Notes under the pieces: model-generated | Databases searched by the model: none | Seen by the model: only the letters and a program-made list of their open reading frames with translations | What the model was told of the DNA's origin: nothing | Program-made: the position numbers and the translations under genes | Source of the DNA: CAZKVJ01 sp964556225 | GTDB lineage: Bacteria > Actinomycetota > Acidimicrobiia > Acidimicrobiales > Ilumatobacteraceae | DNA length: 64,000 nt | NCBI GenBank assembly: GCA_964556225.1 | Contig: CAZKVJ010000013.1 | Location: 54,987 to 118,986 of the forward strand | Direction of reading: 5' to 3' | Shown here: positions 41,512 through 49,288 of the stretch, piece by piece | Position numbering within the stretch: position 1 is the stretch's first letter | How the letters are laid out: every line of letters begins with the position of its first letter

Positions 41512-42723
41512 TCAACGGGCCTCGGCGGCCCTCGCGTAGCGACGCATGATCCGACGGCCGAGGCTGGACTTGTGCACCTCGTCGGCCCCGTCGTAGATGC
41601 GAGCGGCACGCTCGTGGCGGTACCAGTACGCCAGCACCGTGTCGTCGGTGACCCCCAGCGCGCCGTGCACCTGGATCGCCCGGTCGACGGACTTGAGCAT
41701 CGTGTTGGCAACCACGAACTTGATGGCCGAGATCTCGTCGCGGGCGACGCTGGGTCCGTGGCGGTCGATCATCCAGGCGCAGTGCAGCACCTGCAGCCGC
41801 GCACCGCGGATCTCGGCCTCCATCTCGGCCGCCCAGTGCTGGATGACCTGCTTGTCGGCGAGGCGGCCACCGTCGACGTCGATGACCCGCGCGTTCGCCC
41901 GCTCGCACATCATGTCGAACGCCCGCTGGGCGATGCCGAGCCAGCGCATGCAGTGGTGGATCCGGCCGGGACCCAGCCGGTCCTGGGCGATGAGGAAGCC
42001 GCTGCCCTCCGGGCCGAGCAGGTTGGAGCGCGGCACCCGGCACGACTGGTAGATCACCTCGGCGTGGCTGGCGTGGCCGGACCCAGAGTGGCCCATGACG
42101 CTGACGTTGCGGACCAGGTTGAAGCCCGGGGTGTCGGTGGGGACGATGATCATGCTGGCCCGCTGGTGCGGCGGCGCCTGCGGATCGGTGACCGCCATGA
42201 CGATCGCGAACGCCGCGCCGTCGGCCGATGACGTGAACCACTTCTGCCCGTTGATGACGTAGTCGTCGCCGTCGGTGACGGCGGTGGTGGCGAGCAGCAC
42301 GGGGTTGGACCCAGCGGTCTCCGGCTCGGTCATGGAGAAGCAGCTGCGGATCTCACCGGCCACCAGCGGGCGCAGCCAGCGCTCCTTCTGCTCCTCGGTC
42401 CCCCACTTGTGGAGGATCTCGATGTTGCCGGCATCGGGCGCCTGGGTGCCGAACACCGTCATGCCGAGCGGGCTGCGCCCGACGGCCTCGGCGAAGAGCC
42501 CGTGGTCCACCATCGACAGGCCGAGGCCCCCGAACTCGACGGGGTGGTTCGGCGCCCACAGGCCCATCTGCTTCACCTTGGCCTGCGCCGCGCGCACGCC
42601 GGCCTCCAGCGTCGCCGGGTCGCCGTGCAGCATCTCGCCTTCCAGCGGGATGACCTCGCGATCCATGAACTCCCGGATCATCTCGAGGCGGACCGCCATC
42701 TCCGGTGACACGTCGAAATCCAT
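41512..42723 (-). CDS. Acyl-CoA dehydrogenase
   Basis: This 403-residue flavoenzyme oxidises an acyl-CoA to the enoyl-CoA. CFSMTEPETAGSNPVLL is the FAD/substrate motif near residue 130, INGQKWFTSSADGAAFAIVM the next strand, and HQVHGALGVTDDTVLAYWYR-like QVHGALGVTDDTVL the C-terminal signature with ERAARIYDGADEVHKSSLGR. The C-terminal features are typical of the ACAD10/11-like group and not of short-chain dehydrogenases. It starts with ATG at 42723 and stands convergent to the LLM gene, 12 bases from its stop. It could act with the enoyl-CoA hydratase at 44995 in fatty acid or other CoA-ester breakdown. Confidence 0.92.
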   Translation of the reverse strand: MDFDVSPEMAVRLEMIREFMDREVIPLEGEMLHGDPATLEAGVRAAQAKVKQMGLWAPNHPVEFGGLGLSMVDHGLFAEAVGRSPLGMTVFGTQAPDAGNIEILHKWGTEEQKERWLRPLVAGEIRSCFSMTEPETAGSNPVLLATTAVTDGDDYVINGQKWFTSSADGAAFAIVMAVTDPQAPPHQRASMIIVPTDTPGFNLVRNVSVMGHSGSGHASHAEVIYQSCRVPRSNLLGPEGSGFLIAQDRLGPGRIHHCMRWLGIAQRAFDMMCERANARVIDVDGGRLADKQVIQHWAAEMEAEIRGARLQVLHCAWMIDRHGPSVARDEISAIKFVVANTMLKSVDRAIQVHGALGVTDDTVLAYWYRHERAARIYDGADEVHKSSLGRRIMRRYARAAEAR

Positions 42724-42797
42724 CGCCCCTCCTCAGTCGGGACAACGGTAGAGAGCGCCAGTGCCCGGCGGCGAGTCCGATCGCCGGGGCGGCGCGA

Positions 42798-43301
42798 TCA
42801 GGCGCGCGGGGCGATCGGCACCGAGCGGTCCGTCTCCTCCGTGGAGGTGAGGCGACGACGGGCCTCCGCCGGATCGGGTTGGAAGCCGGGCGTGTCACGG
42901 CACAGCTCGACCATGATCCCGTTGGGGTCGAGGTAGTAGAGGCTGTGGCACCAGCCGTGGTCGAGCTCCATCAGCGGCTCGATCCCGGCCCGCGCCGCCG
43001 TCTGGCGCACCGACTCTTGACGCTCGGTGTCGGCGCTGAACGCGATGTGGTTGACCCACACCGGCAGGCCGTTGCCGGTGGAGATGTCGGCGCGCCAGTC
43101 CGGGCGCTCGCCCACGCCGGACACCTCGAAGAAGGCGATGGCGCTGCCGTCGCCGAGGTCGAAGAACAGGTGGCGGAAGAACCCGTCGGGTCCGTGCTTG
43201 ATCTCGGTGTGCACGAGCGGGAACCCGAAGACGTCCTCGTAGAAAGCCCTGGTCGCCTCGGCGTCTCGGCAGGCGTACGCCACGTGGTGCAATCCCGGCA
43301 C
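42798..43301 (-). CDS. VOC-family dioxygenase/glyoxalase-like protein
   Basis: This 167-residue protein has one vicinal-oxygen-chelate fold made of two beta-alpha-beta-beta-beta units. Metal ligands are the His in GLHHVAYACRDAEA, the His in VNHIAFSADTE and the Glu in YYLDPNGIMVELCRD. Length and motifs fit glyoxalase-like or extradiol dioxygenase-like single-domain proteins. The GTG at 43301 (VPGLHHVAY) follows AGAGGGG with six bases between. A longer frame reaches 43382 but would overlap the SelW-like gene head to head. Substrate unknown. Confidence 0.82.
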   Translation of the reverse strand: MPGLHHVAYACRDAEATRAFYEDVFGFPLVHTEIKHGPDGFFRHLFFDLGDGSAIAFFEVSGVGERPDWRADISTGNGLPVWVNHIAFSADTERQESVRQTAARAGIEPLMELDHGWCHSLYYLDPNGIMVELCRDTPGFQPDPAEARRRLTSTEETDRSVPIAPRA

Positions 43302-43356
43302 GTCGATCCCCTCTCGTCCTCGTGTGATCGGCGGCGGCGCCCGTAGCATCTCCTCG

Positions 43357-43626
43357 ATGGAGCGCCACCGGATCCGGCTCACCTACTGCGTCCCTTGAGA
43401 CTATTCGGATCGTGCCGTGCGCACGGTGGCCGAGCTGCTCCACGACTACCAGCACGTCATCTCCGAGCTCACCGTGGTGACGGGCGCGGGCGGGGCGTTC
43501 GAGGTGGAGGTCGACGGCGAGCTGATCTACTCGAAGCACCGCACCCGCCGGCATGCCGAGCCGGGTGAGATCCTCGCCCTGTTCCGCGAGCGCATCGGCC
43601 CCGACGTGGCCGTCTACGAGCGCTGA
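43357..43626 (+). CDS. SelW/Rdx-family thiol-redox protein with in-frame TGA (candidate selenoprotein)
   Basis: Reading from ATG 43357 gives MERHRIRLTYCVP, TGA at 43396-43398, then DYSDRAVRTVAELLHDYQHV and on to the TAG-free end at 43626 (89 codons with the TGA). The Rdx family (SelW, SelT, SelH) has a CxxC or CxxU motif at exactly this position; here the first Cys is C11 and the TGA is codon 14. Homology to actinobacterial Rdx proteins continues without break on both sides (for example FEVEVDGELIYSK). Either TGA is read as selenocysteine or it is a single Cys-to-stop change. If it is a stop, the visible frame after it starts at GTG 43417 and lacks the redox site. No ribosome site is clear before ATG 43357. 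It is divergent from the VOC gene. Confidence 0.75.
43404..43434 (+). promoter_or_regulatory. Stem-loop after the in-frame TGA, candidate bacterial SECIS
   Basis: Upper stem GCCGT (43414-43418) pairs with ACGGT (43423-43427, one G-U) around a tetraloop GCGC. Lower stem TTCGG (43404-43408) pairs with CCGAG (43430-43434, one G-U). C43411 can pair with G43429, leaving a bulged base between stems. The loop starts 20 bases after the TGA and its first base is G, both in the range known for bacterial SECIS elements. High GC content means hairpins are common here, so this is supportive but weak evidence. Confidence 0.45.
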
Positions 43627-43639
43627 CGCCGGGCGGGCC

Positions 43640-44884
43640 TCACAGCTCGTGCTCGGCGAGCTCACGGAACTCGTCGGGCACCGAGCGGGCCGCGCCCAGC
43701 GTGACACCGGCGTAGCCGACGGCGGAGCGGCCGAACCGCTGGCGGACTGCATCGACGGACTGGTCGACGGCCCACCGGCTGGCACCGACCCGCGAGCCGG
43801 GGCGCTCGGCGTCGTCGGCGAGCACGGGGAGCTCGAGCTGCAACGCGGCCTGGCCGACCAGATTCGACACAGAGACGGCGAGGAGCGACACCTCGTGCTG
43901 GTCCTGATGGTCGGCGAGAGCCCGCTGCACGAGGCGCTCGGCCACCTCCGTGAGCGTGAGCGTGGTGGCCACCGGCGTCGCCAGCGTGGCGGACCGGGTC
44001 ACGGAGCGCAGGCCGGCGAAGCGAACCCGCACCGTGACCGTGCGCCCGGCGCGCTGGCTGCGGCGCAGCCGCCCGGCGACGCGGTCGCAGAGGTGCCCCA
44101 GCACGGACCGGACGAGCTCCGGGGTGGGCTCGCGCCGCCCGAACGCCGACTGGGCCCCGACCGAGGACGCCCGCCGGATGGGCCGCACGCGGCGCTGGTC
44201 GTCGTTGGCGGCGAGCGAGGCCAGCTTCGTGCCGAGCGCTCGACCCACCAGCGAGCGCAGGGACTCGTCCGGGTAGGCCGCCAGCTCGCCGATGGTGCGG
44301 ATGCCGCGCTCGGCCAGGCGCTGGCGGGTGACGGGTCCGATGCCCCAGACCAGCCCGACCGGGAGCGGGTCGAGGAACTCGCGCTCACGCTCGGGTGCCA
44401 CGACGACCAGACCGTCGGGCTTGGCCACCTGCGACGCGATCTTGGCGAGGTGCTTCGTACGTGCGGCCCCGACCGAGATCGGCAGGCCGACCTCGCGGCG
44501 CACCCGCTCGCGGATCTGGCCCCCGATCGCGGCCGCCGGGCCGAACAGGTGCACCGAGCCGGTGACGTCGAGGAAGGCCTCGTCGATGGAGATCCGCTGC
44601 ACCCAGGGGGTGAAGTCGCCGAGGATCGCCATCACCTCGTCGCCGAGGCGCTGGTACTCGCGGAAGTGCCCACCGACGAACGTGAGGTCCGGGCACAGCC
44701 GCTTCGCCGTCCACCCGGCCATGCCGCCCTGGACGCCGAAGCGCTTCGCCTCGTACGACGCAGCGAGCACCACCCCGCCCCCCACGGCGATCGGCCGGCC
44801 ACGCAGCGACGGGTCGAGCAGCTGCTCGACGGAGGCGTAGAAGGCGTCGAGGTCGGCGTGCAGGATCGTTGCCTCGGCCGGCAC
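43640..44884 (-). CDS. dinB: DNA polymerase IV (Y family)
   Basis: This 414-residue translesion polymerase copies past damaged bases. The motifs are ILHADLDAFYASVEQL (first catalytic Asp), the steric-gate region AVGGGVVLAASYEAKRFGV, and SIDEAFLDVTG with the second Asp-Glu pair near residue 105. The helix-hairpin-helix (VWGIGPVTRQRLAERGI) and little-finger domain follow. A beta-clamp binding motif is not obvious at the C-terminus. A LexA box lies 15 bases upstream of the ATG at 44884, so it is probably SOS-induced together with the nuclease at 6560. It is convergent with the SelW-like gene. Confidence 0.93.
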   Translation of the reverse strand: MPAEATILHADLDAFYASVEQLLDPSLRGRPIAVGGGVVLAASYEAKRFGVQGGMAGWTAKRLCPDLTFVGGHFREYQRLGDEVMAILGDFTPWVQRISIDEAFLDVTGSVHLFGPAAAIGGQIRERVRREVGLPISVGAARTKHLAKIASQVAKPDGLVVVAPEREREFLDPLPVGLVWGIGPVTRQRLAERGIRTIGELAAYPDESLRSLVGRALGTKLASLAANDDQRRVRPIRRASSVGAQSAFGRREPTPELVRSVLGHLCDRVAGRLRRSQRAGRTVTVRVRFAGLRSVTRSATLATPVATTLTLTEVAERLVQRALADHQDQHEVSLLAVSVSNLVGQAALQLELPVLADDAERPGSRVGASRWAVDQSVDAVRQRFGRSAVGYAGVTLGAARSVPDEFRELAEHEL

Positions 44885-44898
44885 GGGTCCAACCTATG

Positions 44899-44912
44899 CG
44901 AACACCTGTTCG
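44899..44912 (-). promoter_or_regulatory. LexA (SOS) box upstream of dinB
   Basis: CGAACACCTGTTCG is a full match to the actinobacterial LexA consensus, with perfect CGAAC/GTTCG arms and a four-base centre ACCT. The box lies 15 bases before the dinB start. The centre and arms are the same as in the box at 6532. Confidence 0.85.
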
Positions 44913-44994
44913 ATCGTCAACGCCCGGCCCGCCGGCAGAGCCGCCGATGGGCGAGGATGGTCCACGACGGCCCGGGCCGGAAGAAGGAGTGGGG

Positions 44995-45801
44995 ATGAGC
45001 AGCCAGTGGGGTGACGGGCAGTACGTGCGCACCGTCCTCGAGGACCACGTCCTGACCGTCACGATCGACCGGCCCGAGGTGCGCAACGCGCTGAACTTCG
45101 AGGCCTACGCCGAGCTGACCGAGGCCTTCCGGAGGGCACGCACCGACAACGACGTGCGCTGCATCGTGGTGACCGGCACCGACCCGGCGTTCTGCAGCGG
45201 CGACGACGTGAAGCAGATCATGATCGCCGGCGCCGAGAAGCGGCGCGAGCGGCGCAGCGTCACGATCCGCCACCGCCTCAGCGACCACACCGCCGCGCTG
45301 CTGGAGTGCGAGCGCCCGGTCATCGCCGCCGTCAACGGCCCGGCGATCGGCTGGGGCATGGAGCTGGCGGTGTGCGCGGACATCCGCATCGCCTCCGACC
45401 GGGCCCGCTTCAGCCTGATGTTCGTCAAGCGCGGCGTCATCCCCGACGCCGGCACGTTCGCCAAGCTGCCGGGCATCGTCGGCTCGTCGCGCGCCGCCGA
45501 GCTGATGTTCACCGGTGACGTCATCGACGCCGCCGAGGCGGAGCGCATCGGCCTGGTGTCACGGGTCGTGCCGCACGACCAGCTGATGGCGAGCACCTGC
45601 GAGCTGGCCGGACGAATCGCCGCCAACGCCCCCCTGGCCACCCGCTTCATGAAGGACGGCCTGCGCCGCGTCGGTCCGGACCTGCCCGAGCTCGGCGCCT
45701 GGGTGAACTCGGCGTACGCCGTGCTGTTCGCCACGGAGGACCATCGCGAAGGCGCCCAGGCGTTCCTCGAGAAGCGCGAGCCGCGCTTCCAGGGCCGCTG
45801 A
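44995..45801 (+). CDS. Enoyl-CoA hydratase/isomerase family protein
   Basis: This 268-residue crotonase-fold protein hydrates or isomerises an enoyl-CoA. The N-terminal VTIDRPEVRNALNFEAY and the oxyanion-hole residues in GTDPAFCSGDDVKQI and AAVNGPAIGWGMELAVCADI are present. The two catalytic Glu of true hydratases appear at the positions of KRGVIPDAGT, where the second Glu is replaced by Asp, so activity may differ from hydration. The ATG at 44995 has AAGGAG six to ten bases upstream. It has no close co-directional partner; the toxin-antitoxin pair follows after 45 bases. Confidence 0.9.
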   Translation: MSSQWGDGQYVRTVLEDHVLTVTIDRPEVRNALNFEAYAELTEAFRRARTDNDVRCIVVTGTDPAFCSGDDVKQIMIAGAEKRRERRSVTIRHRLSDHTAALLECERPVIAAVNGPAIGWGMELAVCADIRIASDRARFSLMFVKRGVIPDAGTFAKLPGIVGSSRAAELMFTGDVIDAAEAERIGLVSRVVPHDQLMASTCELAGRIAANAPLATRFMKDGLRRVGPDLPELGAWVNSAYAVLFATEDHREGAQAFLEKREPRFQGR

Positions 45802-45846
45802 GGAGCGCACGCCCGCCACCGGAGCCGGCCGGTATACTGCTGGTAT

Positions 45847-46080
45847 ATGAAGTCGACCACCGTGAAGCTGAGCGTCGAGACGAGAGATCGGATCCGAGCG
45901 CTGGGTGGCGACACCTACGAGGACACCATCGTCGAGGCGCTCGACGCGCTGGAGGCCAACCGGTTCTGGGCCCAGGCCGACGCAGCGGCAACCTGGCACC
46001 GGTCGATCCCCGAACAGGAGCGCCGGCGTCTGGCGGAACGAGACGCCGCAGTCGATGCCGCGCTCGACGGCACAGAGTGA
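45847..46080 (+). CDS. Antitoxin, ribbon-helix-helix type
   Basis: This 77-residue protein begins with a beta-strand TTVKLSVETRDRIRAL followed by two helices (DTYEDTIVEALDALEAN), the layout of a ribbon-helix-helix antitoxin that binds its own promoter. The C-terminal half is acidic and flexible (EQERRRLAERDAAVDAAL) and would bind the toxin. The stop overlaps the GTG of the next gene (GTGA), as is usual in type II toxin-antitoxin pairs. The sequence TATACTGCTGGTATA just upstream (45832-45846) contains an inverted repeat TATAC/GTATA that may be the operator. Confidence 0.82.
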   Translation: MKSTTVKLSVETRDRIRALGGDTYEDTIVEALDALEANRFWAQADAAATWHRSIPEQERRRLAERDAAVDAALDGTE

Positions 46081-46370
46081 TCAACGCCGGCGACATCCAC
46101 CTGGCCGATCTGAACGAGGAGGTCCGCCGGCGGGTCCTGATCCTCTCGAACGCTCGGTTCAACGAGATGTCCGGTCGTGTCCTCGTCGCGCCGGAGGTGC
46201 CCTCCGACCCTGACGAGGTGCTGTTCCCGTGGCGGGTGCGCGTCGACGACACCGTCTACGCCATCGACCTCGGGCGGACCCTCCGGGCAGATCGCATCCT
46301 GGACCGGGTCGATCGAGCACCGTTCGAGGCGATCGCGAGCGCCCGCCGAGCCCTGCGGCAGATCACCTGA
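46077..46370 (+). CDS. Toxin, MazF/PemK-like endoribonuclease
   Basis: This 97-residue protein has the MazF-like SH3 fold: INAGDIHLADLNEE at the N-terminus, RRRVLILSNARFNEMSGRVLV (conserved Arg and Ser-Asn), and later VLFPWRVR and ILDRVDRAPFEAI. MazF toxins cut single-stranded RNA at short motifs and slow growth under stress. The GTG at 46077 overlaps the antitoxin stop. The divergence from canonical MazF is large, so RNA target and activity cannot be predicted. The pair is probably mobile between strains, as is usual, but no flanking mobile-element sequence is visible. Confidence 0.8.
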   Translation: MINAGDIHLADLNEEVRRRVLILSNARFNEMSGRVLVAPEVPSDPDEVLFPWRVRVDDTVYAIDLGRTLRADRILDRVDRAPFEAIASARRALRQIT

Positions 46371-46385
46371 CGGAACGTTCGCCCG

Positions 46386-47615
46386 TCAGCCCAGCACGCT
46401 CCGGTCGAGGCCATCGATCGACCCCACGCCGATCAGGTGCAGCGTGCGCTCCACGTCCGCACGGAACCACTCCAGCACGCGGTCCACACCGCGCTCCCCC
46501 GCCGCCCCGAGCCCATACAGGTACGCCCGGCCGGCCATGCACGCCGTCGCGCCGGCCGCGACCGCCTTGACGATGTCGCTGCCGCGCCGGACACCACCGT
46601 CGCAGAGGATCTCCATGCGCCCGCCGACCGCGTCGGCGACGGGAGCGACGAGCGGGAACGTCGCCGGTGCGCCGTCGAGCTGGCGGCCACCGTGGTTCGA
46701 CAGGATGATCGCGTCGACGCCTCGGTCGGCGGCGATCACGGCGTCCTCGACGCACTGGATGCCCTTCACCAGCACGGCGCCGTCCCAGACCGAGCGCAGC
46801 CAGTCGATGTCGTCCCACGAGAGCGCCGGGTCGAACTGGGAGTTGACGTACGTGGACAGCGTGACCGGAGCGGCGCCGTCGCCGACGTCGCTCCCGACGA
46901 CGTTGGCGAATCGGATCGGCTCGCTGCGCAGGAACGCCAGCGTCCAACCCGGGTGCAGCGCACCGTCCACGAAGGTCGACGCCCCGATGGTCGGCGGCAG
47001 CGAGAAGCCTCGGCGGACGTCGCGCTCGCGGCGGCCGAGGAGTGCGGTGTCAACCGTGAGCACGAGCGCCTCGTAGCGCGCCGTTGCAGCCCGCTCGATC
47101 ATCTCCTTTACCAGCCCGCGGTCGCGCCAGGCGTAGACCTGGAACCACAGCCGCCCGCCGCTGACCGCCCGGACCTCTTCGATCGAGCGCGTGCTGAGCG
47201 TCGAGAGCGTGTACGGAAGGCCCGCCCGCTCCGCAGCACGCGCCACGGCCAGCTCGCCCGCAGGGTCGGCGATGCGGGTGAAGCCGGTCGGGGCGAGCAC
47301 GAGCGGGTAGGCGACTGGTGCGCCCAGAACCGTCGACGACACGTCGACATGGTCGTGGCCGCGCAGGACCCTCGGCCGGAACGGGGTCGCCGAGAACGCC
47401 TGCACGTTGGCGGCGAGGGTGCTCTCGTCCTCCGCTGCGCCGTCGATGTAGTCGAACACCCCGGCCGGCAGCCGGCGCTTGGCGATCCGCCGAAGGTCCT
47501 CGACGTTGGCCGCCCTGGCGAGTCGGCGCTCGACGCGGTCGGTCTCGACCGTGCCGACGCTCACGACGGAGCGCAGCGTGCGGACGGGACGCAGGATCGA
47601 ATCGGTGAAGGTCAC
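46386..47615 (-). CDS. FMN-dependent alpha-hydroxy-acid oxidase (LldD family)
   Basis: This 409-residue TIM-barrel flavoprotein oxidises a 2-hydroxy acid such as L-lactate or glycolate to the keto acid. VFDYIDGAAEDESTL and PLVLAPTGFTRIADP are N-terminal family motifs. The active-site block SNHGGRQLDGAPATF (His-Gly-Gly-Arg) lies near residue 300. FSLPPTIGASTF and DGGVRRGSDIVKAVAAGA match L-lactate dehydrogenase (cytochrome) and mycofactocin-linked relatives. The GTG at 47615 was chosen over an upstream frame that is antisense to a membrane-protein gene. The substrate is inferred. Confidence 0.9.
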   Translation of the reverse strand: MTFTDSILRPVRTLRSVVSVGTVETDRVERRLARAANVEDLRRIAKRRLPAGVFDYIDGAAEDESTLAANVQAFSATPFRPRVLRGHDHVDVSSTVLGAPVAYPLVLAPTGFTRIADPAGELAVARAAERAGLPYTLSTLSTRSIEEVRAVSGGRLWFQVYAWRDRGLVKEMIERAATARYEALVLTVDTALLGRRERDVRRGFSLPPTIGASTFVDGALHPGWTLAFLRSEPIRFANVVGSDVGDGAAPVTLSTYVNSQFDPALSWDDIDWLRSVWDGAVLVKGIQCVEDAVIAADRGVDAIILSNHGGRQLDGAPATFPLVAPVADAVGGRMEILCDGGVRRGSDIVKAVAAGATACMAGRAYLYGLGAAGERGVDRVLEWFRADVERTLHLIGVGSIDGLDRSVLG

Positions 47616-47702
47616 GGCCCGGAAGTCTCCCGCGGATTGGAGCCGTCGGTGAGAGCATGGACGGGTCGCCGCACTCGGCGCGTCGGAGGAGGGGATGATC
47701 CG

Positions 47703-48104
47703 ATGAGCACTGCAGCCTGCGTTCTCGTGTCGTATGGGGTGATCGCCATCGCGTACGGGCTCGTGCTCGGCGTTCCGCTGGCGCGCGTGCGAGCAGCACA
47801 CCCGGTCGCACCGCGTCACCTGGTGACCACCCACCTGTCGGCGCTGATGCAGGGCCCGGTCGCCCTCGGCAGCGCCTACGCGCTGTCGGTGTCGGGCTTC
47901 GACTCCGATGTCGTCACCGTGGCGGCCTGGGTGTTCGTCACCGGGCTCGCGCTCGAGGTGATCGGCGGCACGACGAACTGGCTGACGAACACCGGCGACC
48001 AGTTCGCCGAGCGGTCGGCGGGCCTCAAGGTGAACACGGTCAGCGGCCCGCTGTCACTGGCCGGCGGGCTGGCGATCGCCGTTGGCGTCCTGACGTCGAT
48101 GTAG
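47703..48104 (+). CDS. Four-helix membrane protein, unknown
   Basis: This 133-residue integral membrane protein has four hydrophobic segments: residues 3-25 (AACVLVSYGVIAIAYGLVLG), 43-62, 70-90 (VTVAAWVFVTGLALEVIGG) and 110-130. The loop TTNWLTNTGDQFAERSAG before the last helix is well defined and polar. I do not recognise the family. It is divergent from the LldD-like gene, with 87 bases between. GGAGGAGGGG lies eight bases before the ATG at 47703. It could be a small-molecule permease subunit or a scaffold. Confidence 0.68.
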   Translation: MSTAACVLVSYGVIAIAYGLVLGVPLARVRAAHPVAPRHLVTTHLSALMQGPVALGSAYALSVSGFDSDVVTVAAWVFVTGLALEVIGGTTNWLTNTGDQFAERSAGLKVNTVSGPLSLAGGLAIAVGVLTSM

Positions 48105-48212
48105 CCGCGGCAACCATCACTGCTCGGTCCGCGCCGGAGGCGAGCTGCGCGATCCTGGTGCGGACGCAGATCGCGCCTCGTCACGATGCGACCACCCAGT
48201 TGGAGGCCGAAC

Positions 48213-48701
48213 ATGTCCGACCCGACACCGGCCAAGGCCCGACTCCCACCCCGCTGGTTCGTCCGGACCTCTTGGGCTGTCCATCGCCGGGTGTACCGCT
48301 GGACCGGCGGGCGCGTCGGCCTCTGGCGACCGAAGCCCGGCCGCTGGGGGACGATGCGCGTCACCACCATCGGGCGGCGAACGGGCAAGCCGCACGCCGT
48401 GATCCTCGGCTACTTCGAGGACGGTCCGAACCTGGTCACCATGGCCATGAACGGCTGGGGTGACTGCGAACCCGCGTGGTGGCTCAACCTCCAGGCCCAT
48501 CCGGACGTGACCGTCGACCTCGTCGGCGACACCCGCAGGGTCACGGGCCGGGCCGCCCAGGGCGACGAGCGCGAGCGGGGTTGGGACCGATGGCGCGATC
48601 TCGACAAGGACCTTGACGCCTACGCCGCCCGCCGGTCCATGGAGACCGCAGTGGTGGTCTTCGAGCCCCGACCCGCGTCGTCACACACCCCCCACCCCTG
48701 A
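48213..48701 (+). CDS. Ddn-family F420-dependent nitroreductase-like protein
   Basis: This 162-residue protein belongs to the deazaflavin-dependent nitroreductase (Ddn) family, a split-barrel fold that binds F420 and reduces quinones or nitro compounds in mycobacteria. MRVTTIGRRTGKPHAVILGY, split as TTIGRRTGKPH, is the strand with F420-phosphate contacts. NGWGDCEPAWWLNLQAHPDV holds the conserved Trp-Trp-x-Asn-Leu. The ATG at 48213 has TGGAGG seven bases upstream. An open frame begins at 48186 but lacks a ribosome site. Its physiological substrate is unknown. Confidence 0.9.
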   Translation: MSDPTPAKARLPPRWFVRTSWAVHRRVYRWTGGRVGLWRPKPGRWGTMRVTTIGRRTGKPHAVILGYFEDGPNLVTMAMNGWGDCEPAWWLNLQAHPDVTVDLVGDTRRVTGRAAQGDERERGWDRWRDLDKDLDAYAARRSMETAVVVFEPRPASSHTPHP

Positions 48702-49288
48702 ACGCGAATGGGTCAGCACCGACGACGCATCCGAGTTCACCGGGATGTGCGCCAACGGTGCGCATCCCGGCGTGCTTGCGGTGATCACCGGCACCGGCCG
48801 CGGGACCCACCTGGGTGCCGTCGTGCTCGGCGGCTCGACGTGCGTGACGTTCACCGCCGCCGACGCCGGGTTCGCCAACGGCGATGGCTCTCTGCGCTCG
48901 TCGCGACCGGTCCCTGGGGTGGCTATCACGCTGCCACCTAGGTCGGGACGTTCACCTACTGATCGCCTCTCCAGAACGACGCAGACCCGGAACTCCCGGT
49001 CGACCGCCGCCCGGTAGCCCGTCGGCCGGCAACGTGGCGGCGACCGCCATGCGTTCGAACTGCTCGACGATCGCAGACGCGAGCCAGCGCGGTGTTCGCA
49101 CGTGGGTCGGAAGATGCTCGGCGTCTCGAGCCCGAGCGCACGAACAACACGGAGTGAAGGTCGACCCGGCGTCGGAGTTCGTCGGCATCGATCACCTCGA
49201 CGTCGAAGCGGTACGCGTCATCGTGCGGTCGGTAGTGGACGGGCGCGACGTTGACGAGCATGCTCGATCCGACGTGAGGAGGACCGAC
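48702..49288. other. Stretch without a convincing gene
   Basis: No open frame here has both a normal start and family resemblance. On the plus strand, 48702-48950 reads WVSTDDASEFTGMCANGAHP and GVLAVITGTGRGTHLGAVVLG, which has a coding look but no start or homolog I recognise. On the minus strand, 49190-49261 reads HDDAYRFDVEVIDADELRRR, again with no match. The region may hold decayed gene pieces. A strong GAGGAGGA at 49277-49284 belongs to the dioxygenase that follows. Confidence 0.5.

Noticed and set aside
43417..43626. Short gene starting at GTG 43417 as the real protein
   Set aside because: It lacks the first beta-strand and the CxxC/U site; the homology clearly continues upstream across the TGA.
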